DNA from: Terriglobia bacterium | Lineage (GTDB): Bacteria; Acidobacteriota; Terriglobia; Bryobacterales; Bryobacteraceae | NCBI GenBank assembly: GCA_020073445.1 | Contig: JAIQFE010000023.1 | Location: 62,001 to 126,000 of the forward strand | Length of the DNA: 64,000 nt | Direction of reading: 5' to 3' | Shown: positions 24,133-38,028 of the stretch, piece by piece | Numbering within the stretch: position 1 is the stretch's first letter | How the letters are laid out: each line of letters begins with the position of its first letter | Notes under the pieces: model-generated | Told to the model about the DNA's origin: nothing | Databases searched by the model: none | What the model saw: only the letters and a program-made list of their open reading frames with translations | Program-made: the position numbers and the translations under genes

Positions 24133-24672
24133 CTAGGCTGAGGCCGCTCCGCTGGCGGCCGCCCGGGCTGCTGCGAGTGCGGCCTCGTAGTCGGGATGAT
24201 CGGCCACTTCCTTGACGTACTCCGCGTGGCGGATCACGTTGTTTTTATCGACCACGAAGATCGCGCGGCTCATGATGCGCAGGTCCTTGATGAGGGTCCC
24301 ATAGGCCTGGCCGAAGGATCCGTCGCGGTGATCGGAAACCATCTTTACGTGGTCCACTCCGTAAGCTCCGCACCAGCGCTTCTGAGCAAACGGAAGATCC
24401 ATACTGAAGCTGTACATCGTCACGTTCGGAAGTTTGCCGGCCTCTTCGTTGAACCGTTTGGTTTGTGCGTCGCAAACCGGAGTATCGAGCGATGGGACCA
24501 CGCTGAAAATCCGGATTCCGTTGCCCGTGCCTGCCAGATTGACGTCTTTAAGTGAATCGTCCACCGCCTTGAAATCCGGCGCTTTATCGCCCGGCTTCAA
24601 CGCCGGTCCCAGCACCGTCAGCGGATTTCCTCTGAGTGTTGTAGCTCCTGGTCTTTCCACGTGTCTCTCCAT
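24133..24672 (-). CDS. tpx: Thiol peroxidase
   Basis: A 179-residue two-cysteine peroxiredoxin of the Tpx type. The active-site segment SVVPSLDTPVCDAQTKRFNE holds the peroxidatic Cys67 with its Thr64, and KRWCGAYGVDHV holds the resolving Cys101. Length and spacing agree with Tpx. It reduces hydrogen peroxide and alkyl hydroperoxides with electrons from thioredoxin in the cytoplasm. It lies 6 bp after a thioredoxin-like DUF255 gene on the same strand, so the two are probably cotranscribed. Confidence 0.96.
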   Translation of the reverse strand: MERHVERPGATTLRGNPLTVLGPALKPGDKAPDFKAVDDSLKDVNLAGTGNGIRIFSVVPSLDTPVCDAQTKRFNEEAGKLPNVTMYSFSMDLPFAQKRWCGAYGVDHVKMVSDHRDGSFGQAYGTLIKDLRIMSRAIFVVDKNNVIRHAEYVKEVADHPDYEAALAAARAAASGAASA

Positions 24673-24678
24673 AGACTT

Positions 24679-26706
24679 CTATTGTAGTAATTCCGCAAGC
24701 GCAGGGGCTTCCGTGATTGGCAGCTTGCATGCGTAATTCTCACAAACATAGGCCGTGGCGCGATCATCGACCGCGGGCATGGCGTTCGGCGCTTCGGAAG
24801 CCTGCATGACCACCGCATTGGGCAGGAAGCGCTTGCGGATCTCAGCCAACATCCCTCTCTGTTGATCGCGAGGCCCCGCCAGAACAATCTCCATCGGCTT
24901 GCCCATGGCGAACATCTGCGCCACCAGCATCTGCGGCAATCCCGATCCACCCGCGATGAGCCGTCCCGAAAACGCTTCTAGCGTGCGCTCGGCCGCTTTC
25001 CGAAAGTCATCTCTGGCGGTAATGCGCGCCAGGCGCAGCAGGGCCACCGCCATCACCGAATTTCCGGAAGGCTCCGCGCCATCGTAATCGTCCTTCAACC
25101 GAAGCACCAGATCGCCCTGATTCGCAGGTGAGCTGAAGAATCCACCGCCTTCTGCATCCTGAAACAGCGCGATGGCGCGCTCCGCCAACTGCGCCGCCCA
25201 CTTCAGATCGGCCGGGTCGAACGCTGTTTCATATAAATCGACCAGAGCGTGGATGAGGCAGGCATAGTCGTCCAGGAACGCTTCGATGGCCGCATCGCCG
25301 TCGCGATAACGGCGCAGCAATGTCGAATCGGTCTCTCGCCAAAGGTGCCGGCGCAACAGATCGCGGGCATCGCGAGCGGCTGCCGCATAACGGTCCTCGC
25401 CGAGAATCTGGGCGCCTTTCGCGAATGCCGAAATCATCATTCCATTCCAGCCGGCAAGGATTTTATCGTCAAGATGCGGACGGGGGCGCCGCGAGCGGAC
25501 TTCGAGTAGCTTCGAAATGGACCGCGCAATCGATTCGTCCTCGACTTCCTGAGCCTGATAAAGGATGTTCCGGCCCGTGAACTCGCCATGCGGATCTTCC
25601 TGTACGTTGCCATTCGGTTCCACTCCGAACCGTCGCGAAAATTTCACGGCATCGGGCTCACCCAGAACATCCACGATTTCCTGATAGCTCCAGATGTAGA
25701 ATGCGCCTTCGGATTTCTCTTTCGGCTTGGCGGGATCCGGCGCGCTATCGGCATCCTCAGCGGAGTAGAAACCGCCTTCCGGATGCTTCAGATCACGCAA
25801 CACGTACTCGAAGATGTCGCGGGCGACATCGGCATATTGCGCGTCGCCGGTGATCTGGTAGGCCTCCAGATACGAAGTCGCCAGCTGCGCCTGATCGTAC
25901 AGCATCTTTTCGAAGTGCGGAACGAACCAGTTTTCGTCGACCGAGTAGCGATGAAAGCCGCCGCCGAGTTGATCGTGCATCCCGCCCTTGGCCATCGCGC
26001 CCAGGGTTGCCAGCACCATGTCGCGAGCTTCTTCATTTCCGGTAGCTGTCCCATAGCGCAGAAGGAAATTGAGCACGCTCGGCCGGGGAAACTTAGGCGC
26101 GGCTCCGAATCCACCCAGGCGCGCGTCGAAGGACCGGCGGAAAGCGTAGAAAGCGGAATCGAGCGCATTCTGGCCGACCTGGCCCCGCCCTTCTACGTTT
26201 TGCTGGCTGTATTGCAACAGCTGTTCGAGCACGTGTGCGCCGGATTCTTCGATCTTCGGGCGGTCCTCCCGCCAGGCCTGCGCGAGCCTTTTGAGAATCG
26301 CGCCAAATCCGGGGCGCCCGTAGCGCGTGTCGGGCGGGAAATACGTCCCGCCGAAAAACGGCTTGCCCTCCGGCGTGAGCCACACCGACATGGGCCATCC
26401 GCCACTTCCGGTAGACGCCTGCACGAACAGCATGTACACGCGGTCCAGATCGGGCCGCTCCTCGCGATCGACCTTCACCGGCACGAAATGTTCATTCAAG
26501 ATTCCCGCGACATCCTCGTTCTCGAAAGACTCGCGCTCCATGACGTGGCACCAGTGGCACGTGGAATAGCCGATGGAAAGAAAAATCGGCTTGTCTTCCT
26601 GGCGGGCTTTGTCGAGCGCCTCTTGGCCCCAGGGATACCAATCCACGGGATTGTGCGCGTGCTGCAGCAGGTAAGGACTTTTTTCGTGAGCGAGTCGATT
26701 GGACAC
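24679..26706 (-). CDS. DUF255/YyaL-type thioredoxin-like protein
   Basis: A 675-residue protein of the YyaL/SPATA20 family. The N-terminal thioredoxin-like domain opens [20 protein letters not shown] and carries [20 protein letters not shown] with a C-H-W-C motif. The remaining ~450 residues form an alpha/alpha barrel resembling N-acylglucosamine 2-epimerases (repeated helices such as [20 protein letters not shown]). The family is widespread but its reaction is unproven. Downstream tpx suggests a place in thiol redox metabolism. Confidence 0.93.
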   Translation of the reverse strand: MSNRLAHEKSPYLLQHAHNPVDWYPWGQEALDKARQEDKPIFLSIGYSTCHWCHVMERESFENEDVAGILNEHFVPVKVDREERPDLDRVYMLFVQASTGSGGWPMSVWLTPEGKPFFGGTYFPPDTRYGRPGFGAILKRLAQAWREDRPKIEESGAHVLEQLLQYSQQNVEGRGQVGQNALDSAFYAFRRSFDARLGGFGAAPKFPRPSVLNFLLRYGTATGNEEARDMVLATLGAMAKGGMHDQLGGGFHRYSVDENWFVPHFEKMLYDQAQLATSYLEAYQITGDAQYADVARDIFEYVLRDLKHPEGGFYSAEDADSAPDPAKPKEKSEGAFYIWSYQEIVDVLGEPDAVKFSRRFGVEPNGNVQEDPHGEFTGRNILYQAQEVEDESIARSISKLLEVRSRRPRPHLDDKILAGWNGMMISAFAKGAQILGEDRYAAAARDARDLLRRHLWRETDSTLLRRYRDGDAAIEAFLDDYACLIHALVDLYETAFDPADLKWAAQLAERAIALFQDAEGGGFFSSPANQGDLVLRLKDDYDGAEPSGNSVMAVALLRLARITARDDFRKAAERTLEAFSGRLIAGGSGLPQMLVAQMFAMGKPMEIVLAGPRDQQRGMLAEIRKRFLPNAVVMQASEAPNAMPAVDDRATAYVCENYACKLPITEAPALAELLQ

Positions 26707-26729
26707 AAGCTCAGTGTCGCATCCGCTCC

Positions 26730-26781
26730 ATAACTGTCGCGGCTCTGAAAATCGTTCCGAGCCGCGAGAGTAATCGAGCGG
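26730..26781. repeat. Dispersed palindromic repeat, copy 2
   Basis: Arms TCGCGGCTC (26737-26745) and GAGCCGCGA (26759-26767) are identical to those of the copy at 3072-3124. Flanks ATAACT on the left and GAGCGG on the right are shared too, while the 13-nt loop differs. The compensating C/G difference in the outer stem (ACTG...AGAGT here, ACTC...ACAGT there) shows the palindrome family clearly. Confidence 0.75.
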
Positions 26782-26786
26782 TTAGA

Positions 26787-27689
26787 TTACGCCAACGTAT
26801 ACCCTTGCGTCGATACCGCCGAGCAAACAATCTCCGAATTATGCCCGCGACTCAAGAAAACATCCCGCACTAGTTGGCAGACGCCCTCGTGGCCGCGCTC
26901 GTGGAACACCAGGATCGATGGCCCCGCCCCGCTCAGCGCGCAGCCGAGCAGGCCCGCGGCCCGAAGCTTGGTGATCTCCTCCAGGCCCGGCACCAGTTTG
27001 TAGCGATATTGTTGATGCATGCGGTCTTCGAGAGCGGTCGGAAAAACGTCCCGCGCTCCCGTCGCCAGGGCGGCGATCAGCAGTGCGCTGCGCTGCACGT
27101 TGAAGACGGTATCCGCGCGAGAATATGTGTCGGGCAGCACCCGCCGCGCCTCCGAGGTCGGCAGCATGAAATCCGGCACCACCACGGCGACGTTGTAGTG
27201 GGAGTCTAATTCCAGGCGAACCGCCCGGGCGACTCCTTCAGAGTCGATGGCACTCGCGACGATGGATCCCAGCACGCAGGCCGCGACGTTGTCGGGATGC
27301 CCCTCGATGTGAGCCGCCTCTTCCAGGACCCGGTGAGCGTCCCAGCCGAGCCCCAGAACCTCGCTGGCGATGACCACTCCGGCCGTCAGCGCCGCCGCGC
27401 TCGACCCCAGCCCCTTGCCGATCGGGATGTCGTTGGCGATCTCCAGGTCGATCGGCGGCATCACCGCGCCGGTATCGGCAGCCACCCGTAACGCCGTCTG
27501 CCAAATGAAGTTATCCTCGCCCGTGGAGATCGATCCCACGTCCCGGCCGCTGGCATGGATGGCCAGGGATTCGGCCGGTCGAAACCGGCATTCCAGGTAG
27601 AGACTCAGGGCCAAGGCCAGGGCATCGAAACCGGGACCGAGGTTCGCGCTGGACGCAGGGACACGGACAGTTTTCCGCGCGGAAGGCAT
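26787..27689 (-). CDS. thrB: Homoserine kinase
   Basis: A 300-residue GHMP kinase. RVPASSANLGPGFDALALAL at the N-terminus and the phosphate-binding loop DIPIGKGLGSSAAALTAG (about residues 88-105) are diagnostic, and the C-terminal CALSGAGPSILVFHE motif matches ThrB. It phosphorylates homoserine with ATP on the way to threonine. No thrC or hom gene is adjacent, so it appears to be a stand-alone gene here. Confidence 0.95.
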   Translation of the reverse strand: MPSARKTVRVPASSANLGPGFDALALALSLYLECRFRPAESLAIHASGRDVGSISTGEDNFIWQTALRVAADTGAVMPPIDLEIANDIPIGKGLGSSAAALTAGVVIASEVLGLGWDAHRVLEEAAHIEGHPDNVAACVLGSIVASAIDSEGVARAVRLELDSHYNVAVVVPDFMLPTSEARRVLPDTYSRADTVFNVQRSALLIAALATGARDVFPTALEDRMHQQYRYKLVPGLEEITKLRAAGLLGCALSGAGPSILVFHERGHEGVCQLVRDVFLSRGHNSEIVCSAVSTQGYTLA

Positions 27690-27731
27690 GAATCCAACTA
27701 TTCTGGCACGCTTCCGTCTAAAATAGAGACT

Positions 27732-28700
27732 ATGGCCTCAAGTACTACGGCGAGCCCCTTAGCGGGCACTGTTGAAATGACAGGGTGGAAGACCATTGCC
27801 AGTCACGCCACGGCACTGTTCATCGGAATCGTGTTCATCATGACCGGCGTGTATAAGGCCGTCGATCCCTACAAGTTCGCCAACCTCGCCAAGAATCTGC
27901 TGGTGCCTTACAATCTGACACTCCCTTTGGCGCTCCTCTTGGCAGTTGCCGAAACCACCGCCGGAGCCCTGATCCTGGTGCCGCGCTTCCGCCGCTGGGG
28001 AGCCATCCTGGCGGGCCTCCTGCTGCTCGCGTTCATGGCCTACATCGGATGGAACTATAAGGCTCTGATCGGCCGCGATTGCAGCTGTTTCCCGGAACTC
28101 CGGCTGCCCTTGGGGATTACCATCGACATGCGGCGTTCCGTCGGACCGGGCTTCTTCTATGGCGACCTAAGCTTTATGGCCGCGGCGGCGATCGCCGGAA
28201 TCTGGGCCAAGCGTTCCCAGGGGCTTCGAACCGCTGCGGTGATCCTCGGCGCGGTCGCCGTCTTCACCGGCGTCAGTTTCGGTTCGGCTTACAGCAAACT
28301 GACCGGGCTCAAGGCGCCCGATTCGATCATGGTCGACGGAAGTCCGATGTCCTTGCAGCAAGGCCGCGTGTTTCTGTTCTTCTATGACCCCGAGTGCGGG
28401 ACCTGTTTCGCCGTCGGCAAGAGTATGGCTCCGCTGAAGTTCAAGGATGACGTTACCGTGGTCGGTGTTCCCACGCGTGTTCCGCAATTCGCCGCCTCCT
28501 ACATGAAGGACAGCGGCTTCCAGGCCAAAACGTCTTCCGATTCCGCCAAGCTGCGCGAGATCTTCAAGTTCGACAATCCTCCTTACGCCGCGCTGATCGA
28601 ACGGGGCCGGCAAACCGGAGTCATCATGCCCACGCAGTTCAACGAAGAGGATCCGTCCAAGCATATTGAGCTGTTAAAGCAGATGGGCGTCCTCCAGTAG
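27732..28700 (+). CDS. MauE/DoxX-like membrane protein with C-terminal thioredoxin-like domain
   Basis: A 322-residue protein from the ATG at 27732. Four to five membrane helices (about residues 24-180) match the MauE/DoxX type (IGIVFIMTGVYKAVDPYKFA), with a Cys pair GRDCSCFPE at residues 117 and 119 in a loop. After residue 200 a thioredoxin-like domain contains FFYDPECGTCFAVGK with C222-x-x-C225. The arrangement suggests passing electrons between membrane cysteines and the C-terminal domain, as in MauE-type disulfide handling. No mau genes are nearby. A 1-bp gap separates it from the TerB gene. Confidence 0.8.
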   Translation: MASSTTASPLAGTVEMTGWKTIASHATALFIGIVFIMTGVYKAVDPYKFANLAKNLLVPYNLTLPLALLLAVAETTAGALILVPRFRRWGAILAGLLLLAFMAYIGWNYKALIGRDCSCFPELRLPLGITIDMRRSVGPGFFYGDLSFMAAAAIAGIWAKRSQGLRTAAVILGAVAVFTGVSFGSAYSKLTGLKAPDSIMVDGSPMSLQQGRVFLFFYDPECGTCFAVGKSMAPLKFKDDVTVVGVPTRVPQFAASYMKDSGFQAKTSSDSAKLREIFKFDNPPYAALIERGRQTGVIMPTQFNEEDPSKHIELLKQMGVLQ

Positions 28701-28701
28701 C

Positions 28702-29211
28702 GTGTCCATCCGCAGTTTTCTCGGCATTCCCGACCAGCACGCGGTTACCGGCGATACGGAAACCGTGCGCAAGGTGATCGAGGCTCTGGACAAGCTGGAG
28801 CCTGCGCGCGCCCGCTTCATCGCTGCCTTCGGCTACATTCTGAGCCGCGTCGCCAACGCGGATCTCAAGATCAGCGCCGAGGAAACCCACGCCATGGAAC
28901 ACATCATCATGGAGCGAGGCGGGCTTCCCGAGGAGCAGGCGCTGATCGTGGTCCAGACCGCCAAGACCCGTACGCAGCTCTTCGGCGGCACCGAAAATTT
29001 CCTGGTGACCCGCGAGTTCAGCCGGATCGCCACCCGCGAGGAGAAGCTGGCGCTGCTCGATTGCCTGTTCGCGGTGGCCGCCGCGGAAAACGGCATCTCG
29101 ACCACCGAGGACAACGAGATCCGCCAGGTCGTCAACGAGCTTGGGCTGGGACATCCCGACTTCATCGCCGTCCGCTCGCGCTGGAAAGATCAGCTGACCG
29201 TATTTAAGTAG
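28702..29211 (+). CDS. TerB-family protein
   Basis: A 169-residue, all-helical protein with a GTG start at 28702. FIAAFGYILSRVANADLKIS and the later LFAVAAAENGISTTEDNEIR are the two pseudo-symmetric acidic helical motifs of the TerB fold, which binds metal in tellurite-resistance proteins. Most TerB-domain proteins outside ter operons have unknown roles. Its start lies one base after the stop of the MauE-like gene, indicating cotranslation. Confidence 0.8.
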   Translation: MSIRSFLGIPDQHAVTGDTETVRKVIEALDKLEPARARFIAAFGYILSRVANADLKISAEETHAMEHIIMERGGLPEEQALIVVQTAKTRTQLFGGTENFLVTREFSRIATREEKLALLDCLFAVAAAENGISTTEDNEIRQVVNELGLGHPDFIAVRSRWKDQLTVFK

Positions 29212-29213
29212 AG

Positions 29214-30125
29214 TTAAGCCGCCTCGGGCACCGGCTTCTCGCACAGCAAATCGAGAAACGCCTGCGCCATCGGCTGAAAGCGCTTCTTCTTGCGATGGAT
29301 GATCCCCAGAGGCCGGTACAACGCCGCCCCCGCGATCCGGATCGCCGCCAGTCGCTTTTGCCGGATGTCCTCGCGCATCACGCGGTGCGGCATGATGCTC
29401 ACGCCCACCCGATGCGCGACCGCTTCTTTGATCATCTCGATGTTGTCGAAGTGAACCGATACATTCACTTCTACCCCTTTCTCCTTGAGAAAGCGGTCCA
29501 CAGCGCCGCGGATCGGCAGTTCCTCATCGAACCCGACGAAGTCCACGCCGTTCAGGTCTTCCACCGGAATTGCGCCCCGAATAGCCGCAGCTTTCTTGGC
29601 CAGAGGATGGTCCGGGGCCGTAGCCAGCACCATTTCCTCCTGCCGCCAGGGGATCACTTTGATTTCGCGGGTCGCATGCGGGTAGCTGACCAGCCCCAGG
29701 TCGGCCTGGTCCGCCAGAACGGCAGCGTAGACTTTAGCCGGCTGCAAATACTGAACTTCGAGACCCGCCTCCGGATGCCGCTGGGCGAACTGCTTCTCCA
29801 GCTCGACCATTTCGCTCAAGCCCACCGAGTAAATCGATGCGACCCGCACAGTGCCCGCCGATTCGTGTTTCAGGACCTTCAGGGCTTCTTCCAGCTCCAC
29901 CCGCCGCCGGAGCACATCCCGGCAAAACTCGGCGTAGAGTTGCCCCGCCGGGGTCACCAGAAGGGGACGGCGGGACCGGTCGAGCAGGGTCGCTCCTAAG
30001 GTCCGCTCCAGTTCCTGCACCTGCTGGCTGGCGGCTGACTGACTGAGTCCATTCATGGCTGCAGCCCGGCTAAAACTCCGAGTCTGCGCGATGTCCCTGA
30101 AAAGCTTGAGGCTGACCTCCTCCAC
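29214..30125 (-). CDS. LysR-family regulator, GltC-like by position
   Basis: A 303-residue LysR regulator with a GTG start at 30123-30125. The HTH is LFRDIAQTRSFSRAAAMNGL then SQSAASQQVQELERTLGATL; the remainder is a two-lobed effector domain. It is divergent from gltB with 85 bp between start codons, the same arrangement as gltC-gltAB in Bacillus, where GltC activates glutamate synthase in response to 2-oxoglutarate and glutamate. Control of gltBD is therefore likely but is inferred from position only. Confidence 0.88.
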   Translation of the reverse strand: MEEVSLKLFRDIAQTRSFSRAAAMNGLSQSAASQQVQELERTLGATLLDRSRRPLLVTPAGQLYAEFCRDVLRRRVELEEALKVLKHESAGTVRVASIYSVGLSEMVELEKQFAQRHPEAGLEVQYLQPAKVYAAVLADQADLGLVSYPHATREIKVIPWRQEEMVLATAPDHPLAKKAAAIRGAIPVEDLNGVDFVGFDEELPIRGAVDRFLKEKGVEVNVSVHFDNIEMIKEAVAHRVGVSIMPHRVMREDIRQKRLAAIRIAGAALYRPLGIIHRKKKRFQPMAQAFLDLLCEKPVPEAA

Positions 30126-30175
30126 GGCACTCAGTATATATCAGCAGTGCTAATACTACAACCCCATACTTCCTG

Positions 30176-30200
30176 TTGACGTAATAGTGTCGTCAGTAGT
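30176..30200 (+). promoter_or_regulatory. Candidate gltB promoter with inverted repeat
   Basis: A -35-like TTGACG lies at 30176-30181 in the divergent gap. It overlaps an inverted repeat TGACG (30177-30181) / CGTCA (30191-30195) with 9 bases between the arms, a layout compatible with a LysR-type half-site pair. The -10 candidate is weak (TACTCT, around 30200). The assignment is tentative. Confidence 0.35.
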
Positions 30201-30210
30201 ACTCTAGACT

Positions 30211-34717
<4,507 letters not shown>

Positions 34718-34725
<8 letters not shown>

Positions 34726-36118
34726 AAACACCGGGTTCATGGAGTACACGCGCGAGCTGCCGGAGCGGCGGCCAGTAGAAGAGCGCGTCAAGGATTGGCT
34801 CGAGATTTACAAGGAGTTCCCGCTCGAGAAAGTCCGCACGCAGGGAGCCCGCTGCATGGATTGCGGCGTGCCTTTCTGCCACACCGGCTGCCCGCTGAAC
34901 AACATCATTCCCGATTGGAACGATCTGGTCTATCGCGACCGCTGGCACGCGGCCGTGAGGGTTCTGCATTCGACCAACAACTTTCCGGAGTTCACCGGCC
35001 GCATCTGCCCCGCCCCGTGCGAGGCGGCGTGCGTGCTCGGAATCAATGAACCGCCCGTGACGATCAAGGTGATCGAGCGAACCATCATCGATCATGCCTT
35101 CGCGGAAGGCTGGATTGTCCCCGAGCCCCCGGCTATCCGCACCAGCAAACGCGTGGCGGTAGTGGGATCGGGTCCCGCAGGCTTAGCCGCCGCGCAGCAA
35201 TTGGCGCGCGCCGGCCATTGGGTCACGGTATTTGAAAAGAGCGACCGCATCGGCGGCCTGCTGCGCTACGGCATCCCCAACTTCAAGATGGAGAAGCAAG
35301 GGATCGACCGGCGCATGGAACAGATGGAAGCCGAAGGCGTCGAATTCATCACTAAAGCCAACATCACTTCGCTCGAGGATCTGCGCCGCGAGTATCAGGC
35401 CATCGTCCTGGCCATGGGCGCCGAGCAGCCGCGCGATCTTCCCGTACCCGGCCGCGAGCTGAAGGGTATCCATTTCGCGATGGACTTCCTGACGCAGCAG
35501 AATAAGCGTAACGAGGGCGACAAGGAAGATACGTCCAAGGCGATCCTGGCGACCGGCAAGCCGGTGATCATCATCGGCGGCGGCGATACGGGCGCGGATT
35601 GCCTGGGTACGTCGCACCGTCAAAAAGCCGCGAGCGTTCATCAGTTCGAAATTCTTCCCAAGCCACCCGAAGAGCGCGCGGCGGCGACACCATGGCCGAT
35701 GTGGCCTCTGCAACTCCGCACGGAGAGTTCCCACGAAGAAGGCGGCTTGCGCGAGTGGGCGGTAGCCACAGTGAAATTCGAAGGCGACGCGCAAGGCAAT
35801 GTGAAAAAGCTCCATGGAATACGCGTGGGCGCCGCGCCGAAGTTCGCACCGTTGAAGGGCAGCGAGTTCACGCTGGACGCCGAACTGGTGCTGCTCGCCA
35901 TGGGTTTCACCGGACCCGTGAAATCCGGCTTGCTGGAGCAGGCCGGCATCAAATGCGATCAGCGCGGCAACATCGCCGCCGAGAATTATCAGACGTCGAT
36001 TCCCGGTGTCTTCGCGGCAGGCGACGCTCGTCGCGGGCAGTCCCTGGTGGTCTGGGCCATCGCCGAAGGCCGCAAGGCAGCCGAAGCGGTCAACGAATAT
36101 CTCGCCAAAAGTTCTTGA
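34718..36118 (+). CDS. gltD: Glutamate synthase, small subunit
   Basis: A 466-residue FAD/NADPH subunit. The N-terminal Fe-S domain has [20 protein letters not shown] and [14 protein letters not shown]. The first dinucleotide fold is [20 protein letters not shown], and the second includes [20 protein letters not shown]. The C-terminal FAD motif is [20 protein letters not shown]. It transfers electrons from NADPH to the FMN/3Fe-4S centres of GltB. Translation is coupled to gltB through the 8-bp overlap. Confidence 0.98.
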
Positions 36119-36357
36119 ACGCGAGACGCATTCTCGCAATCCTGGCCGTACTGCTTGTATGTCTGCCGATCGCGTTTATCGTCACGATCCTGTTGTCGCC
36201 ACTCTGGTCCTGGATTGAGGCGAGCTACGGCATCGAATCGATCGGCCACTCCGGACCATCGGACTGGTGCTTTTATGCGGTCTATAGCGTTCTGAACGCT
36301 TTGGTATTTGCGTTCATCCGCGTTTATTTGCGGCTAGGCAACGCGAAAGCCATATAG
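36115..36357 (+). CDS. Small two-TM membrane protein after gltD
   Basis: An 80-residue protein from a TTG codon at 36115 whose last two bases form the start of the gltD stop (TTGA overlap). Residues 4-31 ([20 protein letters not shown]) and about 55-72 ([16 protein letters not shown]) are membrane spans joined by [21 protein letters not shown] have seen this loop (ESIGHSGPS-x-WC) in unannotated small membrane proteins of other bacteria, which supports a real gene. Function unknown. Its 3' end overlaps the convergent PQQ dehydrogenase pseudogene by 34 bp. Confidence 0.55.
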   Translation: MNARRILAILAVLLVCLPIAFIVTILLSPLWSWIEASYGIESIGHSGPSDWCFYAVYSVLNALVFAFIRVYLRLGNAKAI

Positions 36358-38008
36358 GCTCCCGGACCATTCCCCGCCGCCACGCACAGCGCGACGTACT
36401 CCCGGCCGCCGATCTCGTACACTGCCGGAACGCCTTCCGCCGATGCGGGCAGGTCGGTCTCCCACATCACTTTGCCCGTGTCGGCATCATAGGCGCGAAA
36501 CTTCTTGTCGTTGGTCGCGGCGAAAATCAGTCCCGATGCCGTCACCACCGGGCCTCCGCGCTGCTGCTGGACGACGCCCGTATCCGCATGCCCCTCAGCC
36601 GCGAGCGACGGAACGTTGCCATAAGGAATCTGCCACCGGATGGTCCCCGCGTTCAGATCGTACGCCGTGAGCTGGAACCATGGCGGCGACAGCGAAGGCA
36701 GCTTCGATTGCGCCACGAACTGCGTATAAGGAGCCGTGTAATGCGTGAACGCCCCGTCCACCGGCGTGATCGGTGGCGCATGCGGCACCGCCTTCCCCTT
36801 TTGATCGGCGGCCGAATTCCCGGGCGGCGTGATCGTTACGATGGTCGGCGCGTCCTTCGACACGATATACAGGAAGCCCTTGCCAGGATCGACCGCCGCC
36901 GTTCCCCAACTCGCTCCACCGCCGACGCCCGGGATCGTCACGGTCCCCTTCATGCTCGGCGGCGTGAACAGACCCTCGTTGCGGGAATTGCGAATCCGCT
37001 CGCGCCACGTAGCTTGCTCCGCCTCGGGCATGTACGGGCTGACGTCTTTCTCGCTGAGACTCTGCCGCGCGAACGGCGGAGGCTTGGTCGGAAACGGTTG
37101 CGTGGGCCAAGCTTGCTCGCCCGGCACATCCGATTTCGGCAGGTGCGCGCATCCAGTGCGATGATCGAATTCGCGAACAGATTTTGGCCCACGCGATCCG
37201 CGCCGTAGTGATCCCACTTGCCGGTTCCGGTCGGTATATAAGCGATGCCGCGCTTCTCATCAATGGTCAGCTCATTCCAATTGATGCCGCCGCCCGAGCG
37301 CGTCCAGAAATCCTTGGGCCAAGTCTCATACCCAAACTCACCCGGGCGCGGCACGGTGTGAAACTGCCACAGCAGCTTGCCCGTCCGCACACTGTAAGCG
37401 TGGATATCGCCCGGAACGTACGAGTAATCCGCACCTGACCGCATCAGCGGCATGATGAGGATGTCCTCGAAAATCCGTCCGGGATTGTTGGTCTGGATCG
37501 GCGGCACGTTGGTCAGATCGCGGTCGAGCCCGGTTCGCAAATCGGTCCGGCCGTTATCGCCGAACGACAGCACCGTCTGGCCGGTACGCGCATCGATCGC
37601 GGTCAGGAATCCACCATTAGTGGTAAAGATTCTCCGGTCCGAGCGATCTTTACTTTCCCAATAGTTCATCCCGCGCGTGGTGACTGGTCCCTGGAACGCA
37701 TGAACCCACAACTCGCGTCCCGATGCGGCATCCAGAGCTACCAGCGCGTTGTTCTTCGCCTGGACGTAAATGACGCCATCCACAACGAAAGGATTAAACA
37801 AGTATTGGACGTTGTCGCCGGTCGCATACGACCAGGCCACCGCCAGCTGCTTCACGTTGGACTTATTGATCTGGTTGAGCGAGGTGTATTGCGAGGAGTC
37901 CGCTCCGCCCAGATATTGGTTCCAGGTGTTGAACGGGCGCAGATCGGCAGCAGTCCCGGTTACCGCGAGCGTCAACAGAATCGCGAATGTGATTCGAAAG
38001 CTGGCCAT
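36324..38008 (-). pseudogene. PQQ-dependent dehydrogenase, broken by an internal deletion and frameshift
   Basis: Two frames join near 37160-37190. The N-terminal part (38008 down to about 37170) has a signal peptide and PQQ-propeller sequence (NQYLGGADSSQYTSLNQINK, then KNNALVALDAASGRELWVHA) and stops making sense after ANSIIALDART. The C-terminal part (to 36324) resumes at PKSDVPGEQAWPTQPFPTKP and ends with SAEGVPAVYEIGGREYVALC. Intact homologues have about 65 residues between ALDARTG and the PK-DVPGE motif, including an HHD-x-WDYD stretch. These are missing here, and the reading frame changes. The quinoprotein is therefore probably non-functional unless the assembly is wrong. Confidence 0.85.
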
Positions 38009-38028
38009 TCCGGGCAGTATACACGAGA

